Shown here: positions 1 to 8,795 of the stretch, one piece after another | Layout of the letters: every line of letters starts with the position of its first letter | Numbering within the stretch: the first letter of the stretch is position 1 | DNA from: Bacillota bacterium | Lineage (GTDB): Bacteria > Bacillota > Clostridia > Acetivibrionales > DTU013 | NCBI GenBank assembly: GCA_023439545.1 | Contig: JAEXNT010000010.1 | Span: forward strand, 1 to 64,000 | Direction of reading: 5' to 3' | DNA length: 64,000 nucleotides | Made by a program: the position numbers and the translations under genes | The notes under the pieces: model-generated | The model's database searches: none | The model's input: only the letters and a program-made list of their open reading frames with translations | What the model was told of the DNA's origin: nothing

Positions 1-126
1 GAGGCCACCTCCTAAAGTCTTGTCAACTTAAGGGTAGCCAATTGTGGGAGGGTGGTCAATTTTATTCCGGCGCAAATCGTCAATTATCTCCCGGCGGACA
101 TGATCAATTATATTCCGGCGTTAACA
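1..126 (-). mobile_element. Terminal repeats of an IS21-like element (partial, runs off left edge)
   Basis: Three imperfect copies of a CCGGAATAAAATTGA-like unit lie in tandem (about 56-71, 80-96 and 103-120, read on the minus strand). The outermost begins with TGTTAACGCCGG at 126. On the minus strand a strong ribosome binding site, AGGAGGTGG, lies at about 16-6, so a gene should start just left of the window. Multiple short terminal repeats, a TGT end and a transposase starting close inside are the layout of IS21-family elements (istA/istB). The transposase itself is not visible, so the family is inferred. Confidence 0.45.
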
Positions 127-338
127 ATAGTACCGGCCTAGTAGCAGAGATGAAACGGACATTTTTACCGATTCGAACATCAGAAGGGCGCCTGAAATAA
201 AATAGTTTCAGTAATAACTTAGCGAAATAATCCTTAACGGAATAATTTGCGCCTCTGCGCTTTTTCTGTTGTCCCCGCATAGTTCCTGAATGTATAGGTT
301 TACGAAAATAATCAACAAATTCGGAAGGACTGATTGCA
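127..338. other. Intergenic stretch with no gene seen
   Basis: This is AT-rich DNA between the putative IS end and the acetylesterase. I see no convincing ORF or RNA. A GGAAGGA ribosome binding site at 322-328 serves the TTG start at 339. Confidence 0.4.
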
Positions 339-2216
339 TTGAGCGAAAAATTGAAGCTTCCGCGTTTGATAAGCGACGGAATGATATTGCAAAGGAATGC
401 GGCTGTTAAGATATGGGGCTGGGCTGAAGCCGGAGCCGAGGTCACTGTGAGATTCGTCGGTAAAGCCTGCTCAGCCGTTGCCGGATCGGATGGCAGATGG
501 ATGATCGTATTGGATCCCATGCAGGCAGGCGGACCATACAGTATGGAAATAAGCGCGGGTGAGCAGATAACGGTCAAGGATATACTGGTTGGTGAGGTAT
601 GGGTCTGTTCCGGCCAGTCGAACATGACCATACCCATTTACAGGACTCTGGACCTTTTCGAGGAAGAAGTATCGCAAATAAATAATAATGAAATAAGGCA
701 GTTCTGGGTACCCCAGAAATGTGATTTCAACACGTGCTGCGAGGATATGGACGGCGGCGGATGGGTAGGCGCCGTTCCTGCGAATATAATGAATTTCGGA
801 GCGTTGGGCTACTTTTTTGCGGCAGCTCTGCAAAAGAAGTATAAGGTTCCCGTCGGACTGATAAACGCAAGTATAGGGGGCACGCCTATCGAGGCATGGA
901 TGAGCAGGGAATCGCTGCAGGGCTTCCCCGTTCACCTGAATGAACTTGAGAAATATAAGGACGATTCCTTAGTGGAAAGGGTCATACGGAATGACGCGGA
1001 GTCAAGCGCCGCCTGGTTTGCAGAGCTGGAGCGCCTGGATAAAGGTCTGGGAAGGCACGGACTGCCCTGGTACAGCGACGAAACAGACGTCTCGGACTGG
1101 AAAAGCATGAACCTGCCGGCTTGTCTGGCAGACGATGGGCTGAGAGACTTTTGCGGTTCCATATGGTTCAGAAAGGAAATCGAGATCCCGGAGGAACTTG
1201 CCGGCATGCCTGCAAGGATTAGAATGGGCACGATCGTGGATAGCGATACTACGTATGTCAACGGTACTGTCGCAGGTGCGATTACATACCGATACCCCCC
1301 CAGAAAATATGATATGCCAGCCGGTATGCTGAAGTCTGGAAGGAATGTTGTAACGGTCAAAGTCATAAGCAACGGGGGAGAGGGCGGGTTTATCAAGGAT
1401 AAGCCCTATCGGCTGGAGGTCGGAGGAAGGGTCATCAGTCTGGTGGGTGAGTGGAAGTATAAAGTCGGAGCGACAGCAGATCAGCCCCTCCCTGTGACCA
1501 CATTCGTACATTATAAGCCCACAGGCCTTTACAACGGGATGATATACCCATTAGTCAACTATGGCATTAAAGGCTTCTTATGGTATCAGGGTGAGTCGAA
1601 TACTTCAAAACCCGGAGAATACGGCCTGCTGTTCGAAAAACTCGTAACCGGCTGGAGAAAGGTCTGGAACCAGGGATGTCTTCCGTTTTTGTACGTGCAG
1701 CTCCCAAATCTGCAAAAACCGGATATTAAACCGGGCCAAAGCGAATGGGCAGAATTCAGGGAGGCGCAGAAAAGCGGTCTGTCGATTCCGGGAACTGCAA
1801 TGGCAGTCGTATATGACGCAGGCGAATGGAACGACCTGCATCCGATGGATAAAAAGACTGTAGGAGAGAGGCTTGCGCTTGCAGCACGCGGGTTGGCTTA
1901 TGGAGAGGATATAAACTATTCCGGACCGGTCTTTAAGGGTATGAAGATAGAAGGTAACCGTGCGGTCATCAGCTTCTCAAATACAGGCAAAGGCCTTGTT
2001 GCAAAGGACGGCGGAAGCCTGAAGCATTTCGCGGTCGCCGGACGGGATCTGAAATTCGTCTGGGCTGATGCAAAGATAGAAGGAGATAAGGTAGCCGTAT
2101 GGAGCAATAGTATCGCTGAACCGGCGGCAGTGCGCTATGCGTGGGCGGATAACCCCGAAGGCGCAAACCTTTATAATGCGGAAGGATTGCCCGCAGCTTC
2201 CTTCAGGACTGCATGA
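339..2216 (+). CDS. Sialate O-acetylesterase-like SGNH hydrolase
   Basis: The 625-residue protein is expected to remove O-acetyl groups from sialic acid or related acetylated glycans. The N-terminal region opens with the family's LPRLISDGMILQR-like stretch (residues 7-20). The catalytic block SGQSNM is at about residues 92-97 and a second block, WYQGESN, lies at about 412-418. A galactose-binding-like insertion (roughly 240-380) separates them, as in the DUF303/sialate esterase family of similar length. I chose the TTG at 339 because a GGAAGGA site lies 10 bases upstream. No signal peptide is seen, so it is probably cytoplasmic. It stands alone between an IS end and a convergent PilZ gene. 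Confidence 0.88.
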   Translation: MSEKLKLPRLISDGMILQRNAAVKIWGWAEAGAEVTVRFVGKACSAVAGSDGRWMIVLDPMQAGGPYSMEISAGEQITVKDILVGEVWVCSGQSNMTIPIYRTLDLFEEEVSQINNNEIRQFWVPQKCDFNTCCEDMDGGGWVGAVPANIMNFGALGYFFAAALQKKYKVPVGLINASIGGTPIEAWMSRESLQGFPVHLNELEKYKDDSLVERVIRNDAESSAAWFAELERLDKGLGRHGLPWYSDETDVSDWKSMNLPACLADDGLRDFCGSIWFRKEIEIPEELAGMPARIRMGTIVDSDTTYVNGTVAGAITYRYPPRKYDMPAGMLKSGRNVVTVKVISNGGEGGFIKDKPYRLEVGGRVISLVGEWKYKVGATADQPLPVTTFVHYKPTGLYNGMIYPLVNYGIKGFLWYQGESNTSKPGEYGLLFEKLVTGWRKVWNQGCLPFLYVQLPNLQKPDIKPGQSEWAEFREAQKSGLSIPGTAMAVVYDAGEWNDLHPMDKKTVGERLALAARGLAYGEDINYSGPVFKGMKIEGNRAVISFSNTGKGLVAKDGGSLKHFAVAGRDLKFVWADAKIEGDKVAVWSNSIAEPAAVRYAWADNPEGANLYNAEGLPAASFRTA

Positions 2217-2247
2217 AACAAAAGAACCGGAACCGTCCCTGTGTTTC
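2215..2247. repeat. Intergenic palindromic repeat, GAAACA...TGTTTC family
   Basis: GAAACA (2215-2220) and TGTTTC (2242-2247) enclose an AACCGTCCCT core, overlapping the stop codon of the upstream gene. Related copies follow the genes ending at 10871 and 18896. It may act as a terminator or mRNA 3' structure. Confidence 0.5.
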
Positions 2248-2252
2248 GCCCT

Positions 2253-2912
2253 TTAGTTCTCTTTTTTCAACAGCAGTCTTTGCTGCTCGAAAATATATCG
2301 TATTAGAATATCCTGATCCTTTTTTGCGATCTCCATGAAGCAAAGGCCAAGTTCAAAATGCTTGCCTCGTTTGCCCTCAACAAGCTTGCTTCTCAATACC
2401 CTGCACCCGACGCTGAAAACCGGCAGCCCGGGAAGATCCAGTTCCGCATTTATGACCGAGTCGACAGGTATGTTGATATCTGTAATGATACAGAGCCCAG
2501 AGCCGCTGACGTTCTTCGTATATGCCCTGATGGGATCGGAAGAATCTGCGTCCAGCCACACCTTGGCGTTTCCTACCATGTCGAGTCTGTAATTCATCCT
2601 GCGCTGTATCCTGATGATTTCCGAGACCGGCTTGACTATAAGTATCGCTATGTTGCCTCTGTGCTCCCTGCCGGCGACTGCAGCCGTGAAGCCCAGAAGG
2701 CCATGCTTGCTGTGTATGAAGGTCAATCTTATATTTGTATCTTTAGGAATGAAGACAAGGCGCGCCTCGTGGATAGGCGAAGAAATGATCAGCAAACCAT
2801 CGCCCTGATGTTCCAGCAACTGGCTCACAAAGGTGGTTCCCACCTTTTCGCCCTGCCTGTTCAAAAGCTCCAATTCCAATCTTGTTCCCAGATTTATTTC
2901 TTTTGGCGTCAT
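2253..2912 (-). CDS. YcgR-like flagellar brake protein with PilZ domain (c-di-GMP effector)
   Basis: The 219-residue protein has a YcgR-type N-terminal domain (about 1-95) and a C-terminal PilZ domain (about 100-215). The PilZ c-di-GMP motifs are visible: RRMNYR at 104-109, matching RxxxR, and NVSGSG at 134-139, matching (D/N)xSxxG. Proteins of this build bind cyclic di-GMP and, where known, slow the flagellar motor or tune surface behaviour. No flagellar genes lie nearby, so the output is unknown. It converges with the acetylesterase gene across a 36-bp gap and is probably monocistronic. Confidence 0.85.
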   Translation of the reverse strand: MTPKEINLGTRLELELLNRQGEKVGTTFVSQLLEHQGDGLLIISSPIHEARLVFIPKDTNIRLTFIHSKHGLLGFTAAVAGREHRGNIAILIVKPVSEIIRIQRRMNYRLDMVGNAKVWLDADSSDPIRAYTKNVSGSGLCIITDINIPVDSVINAELDLPGLPVFSVGCRVLRSKLVEGKRGKHFELGLCFMEIAKKDQDILIRYIFEQQRLLLKKEN

Positions 2913-3079
2913 GGCTGCAACTCCTATTAGGTACCCTTACTAAACCATTATAACTTGATTATGTAATTTGTCCAAGTATCACTTTGCATTGTTTAAAACG
3001 CGTTTATACAAGAAGGAATTTTTATGCAGGAGGTAGAATTATATAATGGCTAATAATTTCGGTCATAGGAGGCTTCACG

Positions 3080-4156
3080 ATGTTTGGACGATCATCATTA
3101 CTACTTGTTCTCTGCATTCTGCTGATTTCGTTTTCGGCCTGCAGCTCTCAGGGGAAAACAGAACCACAGACAACTCCGGCAGAAACAACCGCTGAAACCT
3201 CAAAGACACAGTACGGCGCGACCTCGCCCGGAGCTGTGGAAACAGAGCCGACAGGGCAGGTCGCTGCAGAAGGGGATATGTATTCTCTGCCGTTTTCAGG
3301 CATCCGTCCGGTCGCTGTAATGATCGATAATCAGGGCTCGCGTGTGCTGCCTCAGGGCGGACTCGATAAAGCCCAGATAGTCTACGAGGTGATCGTGGAG
3401 GGCGGATTGACGAGGCTGATGCCCGTATTCTGGGGCACGTCGCCAGAAATGATCGGGCCTGTCAGAAGCGCAAGGGATTATTTTCTGGACTATATTATGG
3501 AATACGACGCCATGTACGTTCATGTGGGTGGAAGCCCGAAGGCCATGGCTGATTTAAAAAGCCTTAAAATAAACGATGTCGACGGCATGCGCGTCGGAAA
3601 GGACGTTATCTGGGATCTGACCAAGGACAGGGGTAACTGGCAGGATTCCTACACTTCGATGGAAAAACTGCTGGATTATACCGGGGTCAGGAAATACAAG
3701 ACAACGACCGATGTCAAATATCCTTTTGCATACAATGAAGCCGATATCGTGCCGGCTGGCGGACAAAACGCGGTTAAGCTTACGTTCAAGTATCCTTCTA
3801 TGACCTCCGGTTATGAGTACGACGGCGCCTCCATGACTTATAAGCGGCTGCGCGAAGGAAAACCACACATGGAGCGAGTCAGCGGTAAACAGCTTGAAGC
3901 GAAGAATATAATAGTAATATATGTCCGCAATTATGATATCAAGGATGATACGAAAGGCCGTCAGGAGATGGCTACTACGGGAAGCGGCAACGGTTATTTC
4001 ATCACCTGCGGTAAGGCTGTAAAAATAACGTGGTCGAAGAAGGAAAGGGCATCGCAGACCAGGTATACGGATGAATCGGGAAATGCGATCGCACTGAACA
4101 AAGGCCAGACCTGGATACAGGTCATGCCGCTTACGAGCAAGGTTAATATTGAGTAA
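3080..4156 (+). CDS. DUF3048 (YerB-like) lipoprotein
   Basis: A 358-residue protein begins with a lipoprotein signal ending in the lipobox FSAC, with Cys21 as the lipidation site. A Thr/Glu/Ala-rich linker (about 22-70) follows. The rest matches the DUF3048 family typified by Bacillus YerB: the RPVAVMIDN and GPVRSARDYF-like segments and a C-terminal WxK-type module ending in GQTWIQVMP. It should be anchored on the outer face of the membrane. Its biochemical function is not known. An AGGAGG site lies 9 bases before the ATG, and the gene stands alone. Confidence 0.85.
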   Translation: MFGRSSLLLVLCILLISFSACSSQGKTEPQTTPAETTAETSKTQYGATSPGAVETEPTGQVAAEGDMYSLPFSGIRPVAVMIDNQGSRVLPQGGLDKAQIVYEVIVEGGLTRLMPVFWGTSPEMIGPVRSARDYFLDYIMEYDAMYVHVGGSPKAMADLKSLKINDVDGMRVGKDVIWDLTKDRGNWQDSYTSMEKLLDYTGVRKYKTTTDVKYPFAYNEADIVPAGGQNAVKLTFKYPSMTSGYEYDGASMTYKRLREGKPHMERVSGKQLEAKNIIVIYVRNYDIKDDTKGRQEMATTGSGNGYFITCGKAVKITWSKKERASQTRYTDESGNAIALNKGQTWIQVMPLTSKVNIE

Positions 4157-4266
4157 CAGAACGGTGAACTATTTTGTAAATTTTAAATGTTAAAAGTACG
4201 CTGCATCGGGTATAAATAAATTATTATTTTCCAAATCAAAAAATCGGGAAGGGAATGATAAGAAAT

Positions 4267-4602
4267 ATGAAAAAACTATGGAGATGCAGCGTTTGCGGTT
4301 ATGTATTCGAAGGCCCGGAGGCTCCTGACGCCTGTCCGAAGTGCGGAGCGCCGAAGGATAAGTTTGGCGCAATCAGCGAGGAAGATGCGGACAAGATATA
4401 CAGCTCGGACAGGACCAATGACATCCATATGGAGATCATAACTTTGGCCGGCAAGATCAGAGAGCTAGCCAAGGAAGGTATTGATCTGAACTTAGACCCG
4501 CCTTGCGTTGCGTTATTCAAGGCTGCATTGAAGGAATCCTGGATAATAAAACAGAGATCCAAGGCTGAAATTGAAGGCCATATGAAAAAAGGCAAGTGGT
4601 AA
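4267..4602 (+). CDS. Rubredoxin-like domain protein
   Basis: A 111-residue protein has an N-terminal rubredoxin-type knuckle pair, CSVC (residues 7-10) and CPKC (about 23-26), with the GYVFEG and APKDKF signatures typical of electron-transfer rubredoxin modules. A helical C-terminal extension (about 40-105) is absent from plain rubredoxin. The ATG at 4267 is preferred to the one at 4255 because GGGAAGGG (4247-4254) is properly spaced only from the former. A 15-bp tandem duplication starts at the last codons and carries the stop. It probably serves oxidative stress or redox transfer in an anaerobe. Confidence 0.8.
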   Translation: MKKLWRCSVCGYVFEGPEAPDACPKCGAPKDKFGAISEEDADKIYSSDRTNDIHMEIITLAGKIRELAKEGIDLNLDPPCVALFKAALKESWIIKQRSKAEIEGHMKKGKW

Positions 4603-4615
4603 AAAGGCAAGTGGT
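4586..4615 (+). repeat. 15-bp tandem duplication across the stop codon
   Basis: AAAAAGGCAAGTGGT occurs at 4586-4600 and exactly again at 4601-4615. The first copy holds the last sense codons of the rubredoxin-like gene, so the copy lies just after the stop. The same behaviour is seen at 52430 and 54626. Confidence 0.85.
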
Positions 4616-4617
4616 AA

Positions 4618-4668
4618 AAAAAATGGCTGCAGACAGTAGTTACATCTTACTTGTCGGCAGCCATTTTT
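4618..4668. terminator. Bidirectional terminator
   Basis: AAAAATGGCTGC pairs with GCAGCCATTTTT, with inner GACA/TGTC pairing. It sits between convergent genes and has A and T runs on both sides. Confidence 0.8.
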
Positions 4669-4703
4669 AGGTTCTTCCTGACAGTTGTTTCCTGAGACGA
4701 TTA

Positions 4704-5906
4704 TTATTTCTTATAATGCGCCTTAAGTACTTTTTTAAGGATATCAAGCATTTCGTCTATATCGCCCTTTGTCACGATCAGAGGCGGCATGAAACGGATC
4801 GCAGAGGGTTGGGGTGAATTGATAATAAGGCCGTTTTCGAGGCACTCGGACACTATCTCCTTGCCGATAGGTTCAGGCAGGTCGAAAGCGATCAGCAATC
4901 CCTTTCCCCTGATATTGAGTAGGTGTAATTCGGAAGAAAGCTCCCTGAGCCGTTCTGAAAGGTAATCGCCCATTATTTCAGCACGTTCGGGAAGCTTGCG
5001 CTTTATTATTTCAGTAACTACCGCCATGCCGACAGCCATTGCAAGGGGCTGCCCCGTATAAGTCCCGCCCTGGTCCCCGGCGTCGAATATGTCGTATTTC
5101 TCCTTCGTCAGCATGGCGGCAAGCGGAAAGCCTCCGCCTATACCTTTTGCCAGCGTCATGATGTCAGGCTCTACGCCGTATGCCTCGTATGCAAACAGCT
5201 TTCCTATCCTGCCGAGACCTGTCTGGACCTCATCGAAAATAAGCAGGAGGCCTTTTTTGTCACAGAGACTGCGAAGCTCCTTTATATAGCCTGTATCTGC
5301 CGTGTTGACGCCGCCTTCGCCCTGAACGGGTTCGAGCATGACGGCGCAGGTATTCGGGTTGATCGCTTCGGAAACGGCTTTAATATCATTAAAGGGCACA
5401 TGCACAAAGCCCGGCGCCTTGGGGGCAAACAAGGTCTCCCAGTGTTTTTTGCCGGTGGCCGACATCGTGGCCAATGTTCGTCCGTGAAAACTGCCAAGTG
5501 TTGTGATGATTTCAAATGCGCCGTTCAGCATTTTCGATCCGTACTTCCTCGCAAGCTTGATAGCGCTCTCGTTTGCCTCTGCGCCGGTGCTTGTGAAGAA
5601 AACCTTATCAAAACAGGATATATCGGTCATAAGCCTGGCAAACTCCACCATAGGCTTATTATAAAAAGTGGGGCTTGCATTTATAAGTGAAGCGGACTGC
5701 TGCTCAAGCGCTTCAGATATAGCCTCGGGGCAGTGGCCCAGACAATTTACCGCCCACCCGCCGATGAAATCGAGGTATTTCCTGCCGTCGGTGTCCCACA
5801 GGTACATTCCCTTGCCTTTCTCCATAACTATTTCAGGCCTCGAAGCTGTGAACAGTATTGATTTACCCGCCTCTTCAAGCAGCCCAAGTGTTTTTTGATT
5901 TTTCAT
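4704..5906 (-). CDS. Class III PLP-dependent aminotransferase (acetylornithine/4-aminobutyrate type)
   Basis: The 400-residue enzyme is a class III aminotransferase. Visible markers are the phosphate-binding STGAEANESA region (about 106-115), the FDEVQTG aspartate near 225, and the PLP lysine in LAKGIGGGFP near 254. The family includes acetylornithine, ornithine and 4-aminobutyrate aminotransferases. There are no arg genes nearby, so the substrate is open. I place the start at 5906, not upstream, because GAAAGGAG lies 8 bases before that ATG. It follows the transglutaminase gene by 25 bp, indicating a two-gene operon. Confidence 0.85.
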   Translation of the reverse strand: MKNQKTLGLLEEAGKSILFTASRPEIVMEKGKGMYLWDTDGRKYLDFIGGWAVNCLGHCPEAISEALEQQSASLINASPTFYNKPMVEFARLMTDISCFDKVFFTSTGAEANESAIKLARKYGSKMLNGAFEIITTLGSFHGRTLATMSATGKKHWETLFAPKAPGFVHVPFNDIKAVSEAINPNTCAVMLEPVQGEGGVNTADTGYIKELRSLCDKKGLLLIFDEVQTGLGRIGKLFAYEAYGVEPDIMTLAKGIGGGFPLAAMLTKEKYDIFDAGDQGGTYTGQPLAMAVGMAVVTEIIKRKLPERAEIMGDYLSERLRELSSELHLLNIRGKGLLIAFDLPEPIGKEIVSECLENGLIINSPQPSAIRFMPPLIVTKGDIDEMLDILKKVLKAHYKK

Positions 5907-5931
5907 ACAACGTGCTCCTTTCTTAAATTGC

Positions 5932-6564
5932 TCAGATATCTTCAGGGAGTTTATTTGCCAGCTCATACAGGGTTTTGCAGCTTTTCAGCATGGCTATGAT
6001 GTTACCCGAGGGCTCCGCATAGATCGTATTTCCGTCCTGCTCTCCCAGCTCAGGCCTTACAGGGAACGCCAGTTTTTCTTCGCCGACAAAAAACTGAGCG
6101 TCGATTCCAGGTTTGTTGCCTCTGGCATCGAGGCGCACCCATTTCCCGGCCCTGGATAAATACACTGCGTTTAAAGCGTGTACGAGCAGTTTGGGGGATT
6201 CCGAAAGAATCAGCTTCTGATAGCAGAAACCCGCCGGCATGCCCAGCCTTCGCAGGATCGCAGCCAACAGGTGCGATTTTGCATAGCAAACGCCATGCCC
6301 GTTGCGGATCACATCCGACGCGGAACACGAGATCTGTACTGCGACACCGTCGGTTTGGCCGGATTTTTTAAGACGCTCCAGGAGATCGAACGAATGAGGA
6401 TATGCATCTCTTACATGTTCAAAAACCTTTTTTACAAGGTCGTTTTCATCAAGCCCCTGAACCTCAAGCATATTTATTTCCCGCAGCACCAGAGGATCCT
6501 CAAAATCCACTGCCCCGCCCGGTTTCAAATATAGTGAGATATCCTGACTTTCAGCCCTCAGCAT
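5932..6564 (-). CDS. Transglutaminase-like cysteine protease-fold protein
   Basis: A 210-residue cytoplasmic protein has a transglutaminase-like core. The catalytic Cys lies in GHGVCYAKSHLLAA, the His in LLVHALNAVY and the Asp in WVRLDARGN, in the expected order. Family members act as peptidases, amidases or cross-linking enzymes, and the substrate cannot be read from the sequence. There is no signal peptide. A GGGGTGA site precedes the ATG. It is the first gene of an operon with the aminotransferase, perhaps acting on an amino-acid-containing conjugate, which is inference. Confidence 0.78.
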   Translation of the reverse strand: MLRAESQDISLYLKPGGAVDFEDPLVLREINMLEVQGLDENDLVKKVFEHVRDAYPHSFDLLERLKKSGQTDGVAVQISCSASDVIRNGHGVCYAKSHLLAAILRRLGMPAGFCYQKLILSESPKLLVHALNAVYLSRAGKWVRLDARGNKPGIDAQFFVGEEKLAFPVRPELGEQDGNTIYAEPSGNIIAMLKSCKTLYELANKLPEDI

Positions 6565-6696
6565 TCAATCACCCCAATTATTATATAGAATAATTATACA
6601 TATTGGTGAATAATTATGCAATACTATTCCAATATTTATTCTGGAAGAATTTCTGAAATGATAAAGGTTAAAACAGGTATCGTACAGATATAATAA

Positions 6697-6732
6697 AACC
6701 GGAGATTTTATATGATATAAAAGCTCCGGCTT
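6697..6732 (-). terminator. Intrinsic terminator of the KimA-like permease gene
   Basis: Read on the minus strand, GCCGGAGC and CTCCGG arms (6724-6729 and 6699-6704) enclose an AT-rich loop and are followed by TTTTATTAT. Confidence 0.7.
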
Positions 6733-6752
6733 GTTAATGCCAAAGAAAAGAA

Positions 6753-8618
6753 TCAATTATATTTGGGATTTGAAAGCACTTCATTGTCATCCTTCAGCTT
6801 CAGCGGCATTACGGCAACGACTATATGCTTGTGTTTCAAAAGCTCGCGTTGCACGAATATCCTTGTCTGGTTGTGCAGTATCGCGTGCCACCAGCGCTTG
6901 ACTGTGAACTGGGGCAGTATGACAGTTATCATATCGCCCTTTTCATATTCGTATTCCGCGGATTCTATGAACTTGAGCAGCGGATCCACGACCTTGCGGT
7001 AAGGAGAATACTTGACGATCAGGGGGATACCCGTATTTAGCTTGAGGTATTTCTCCTTCAGCTCCCGCTCTTCCTGATCGTTTGTTTGAACACTGAAGGC
7101 GATGACATTGTTCGAAATGGTCATGGCATAACGTAAAGCTCTTACGCTTGACCTGTTCACGCCTTCTATGGGTACGATCACACGGTTTACGTACGGACTG
7201 TGATCGACGTCAATTTCCGCAAGCTCTTCCGGCTTCAACCTGAGCTGCTTTTTGACTGCCACATAATGCTTTTTCACTTTAAGCATCAGGTATATCAGTA
7301 TCGGTATGAGAAGCACGACCACCCATGCGCCTTCTTCGAATTTGGTGAAAGCGATTACTATGACCGTTATAGCTGTAACAAGTGCACCTGTGCCGTTCAC
7401 AATCGCCTTCGGGAGCCAATGACCTTCTTTTGTTTTTACCCATTTGACAAACATGCCGGTCTGCGAAAGAGTGAAGGAAATGAAAACTCCCACGGCATAA
7501 AGGCCTATCAAAGCCGTGACCTTTGCTTTGAACACGACAATAAGAAGTGCGGATACCAGGGAAAGAAGCAATATACCATTGGAGTAGCTCAGTCTGTCGC
7601 CGCGCATGCTGAGCTGCCTGGGGACATATCCCTCCTTTGCCATTACCGCGACTAGCAGCGGGAAGCCTGAATATGCCGTATTTGCTGCCAATATCAATAT
7701 GATGAAGGTAGTTGCCATCAAATAATAGAACATGATGTTCCTGCCGAATATTTCTTCAGCTATCAAAATGAGCAGCGCCTTCTCGCCCGGCACGACATGG
7801 TATGCATTTGCGAGGATGGAGGTTCCGCCGAAAAGTGCAAGTATGATTATGGACAACAGAAGCAGCACTGTTCTGGCATGCTTTACAGAAGGGTTCCTGA
7901 AATTGGGGACGGCATTGCTGACCGCCTCGACGCCTGTCAGCGCCGAACAGCCGCTTGAAAATGCTTTCAGTATCAGGATCGTTGTTATGGGTTGGCCTAT
8001 GGAACGGATAGTAGGCTCGGGTGGTATATATCCGCTCTTCAGCTTGAAAAATCCGACTATCAGCATCGATGCCATTGCTATGATGAAGGCGTACGCTGGG
8101 ACTCCAAAAATCTTGGAGGATTCCCTGACGCCCCTGAGGTTGCCTATCATAAGCAGCAGGACCATAATAACGCTTATTAAGACCGTGTACGGGCGGAGCG
8201 GTAAAAACGCCGAAGTTACCTGTTCCACACCGGAGGATACGCTGACGGCTACAGTCAGTATATAGTCGACCGACAGTGCCGCTCCTGCCGTTACGCCCGC
8301 CATTATCCCGAGGTTGTCCTTGGCTACCATATAAGCGCCGCCGCCGTTTGGGTAGCTCTTTATAGTCTGTCTGTACGACAGCATGAGCAAAGCAAGGAGA
8401 CCGATGATTGCAAAAGAAATGTATGTCAATTGGCCGTATGCAAGTATACCGATTGCGGGCAGCAATACCAGCAGTATTTCCTGGCCGGCATAAGCCACTG
8501 ATGATATTGCGTCGCTGGCCAGTATCGGCAAGCCCCAGAGAATACCGTATTTCTGTTCGTTTTCTGCTTCGTTCTGTAATGGTTTCCCTATCAGAAATCT
8601 TTTAAAATCACTGTACAT
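6753..8618 (-). CDS. APC-superfamily permease, KimA-like potassium uptake family
   Basis: A 621-residue protein has about twelve hydrophobic helices over residues 25-455 and a soluble C-terminal domain of about 150 residues. The N-terminus (LASDAISSVAYAGQEILL) and the SYRQTIKSYPNGGGAYMVAKDNLG segment are typical of the KimA/YdaO group, whose Bacillus member is a high-affinity K+ importer of about 607 residues controlled by c-di-AMP. The function is assigned by family resemblance only. No ydaO-type riboswitch fits in the 177-bp gap upstream. It is divergent from the GH42 gene. Confidence 0.78.
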   Translation of the reverse strand: MYSDFKRFLIGKPLQNEAENEQKYGILWGLPILASDAISSVAYAGQEILLVLLPAIGILAYGQLTYISFAIIGLLALLMLSYRQTIKSYPNGGGAYMVAKDNLGIMAGVTAGAALSVDYILTVAVSVSSGVEQVTSAFLPLRPYTVLISVIMVLLLMIGNLRGVRESSKIFGVPAYAFIIAMASMLIVGFFKLKSGYIPPEPTIRSIGQPITTILILKAFSSGCSALTGVEAVSNAVPNFRNPSVKHARTVLLLLSIIILALFGGTSILANAYHVVPGEKALLILIAEEIFGRNIMFYYLMATTFIILILAANTAYSGFPLLVAVMAKEGYVPRQLSMRGDRLSYSNGILLLSLVSALLIVVFKAKVTALIGLYAVGVFISFTLSQTGMFVKWVKTKEGHWLPKAIVNGTGALVTAITVIVIAFTKFEEGAWVVVLLIPILIYLMLKVKKHYVAVKKQLRLKPEELAEIDVDHSPYVNRVIVPIEGVNRSSVRALRYAMTISNNVIAFSVQTNDQEERELKEKYLKLNTGIPLIVKYSPYRKVVDPLLKFIESAEYEYEKGDMITVILPQFTVKRWWHAILHNQTRIFVQRELLKHKHIVVAVMPLKLKDDNEVLSNPKYN

Positions 8619-8795
8619 AGACTCACCTTTAAGTATTATTTCTCTAGCATCTATAAATAATCACTCTACCACGTAATAATAACACTGTAAAGAGTGTTGA
8701 TTAACTAAATAGAATCGTAAAATTAGCAGGTTTTTAGTACATTTTAATATGGTAAAATAGTATGGATGAATATGTTAAACAGGGAGGCGGGAAAG

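Noticed and set aside
8619..8795. A ydaO (c-di-AMP) riboswitch before the KimA-like gene
   Set aside because: The gap is too short for that aptamer plus the divergent promoter, and none of its conserved elements are visible.
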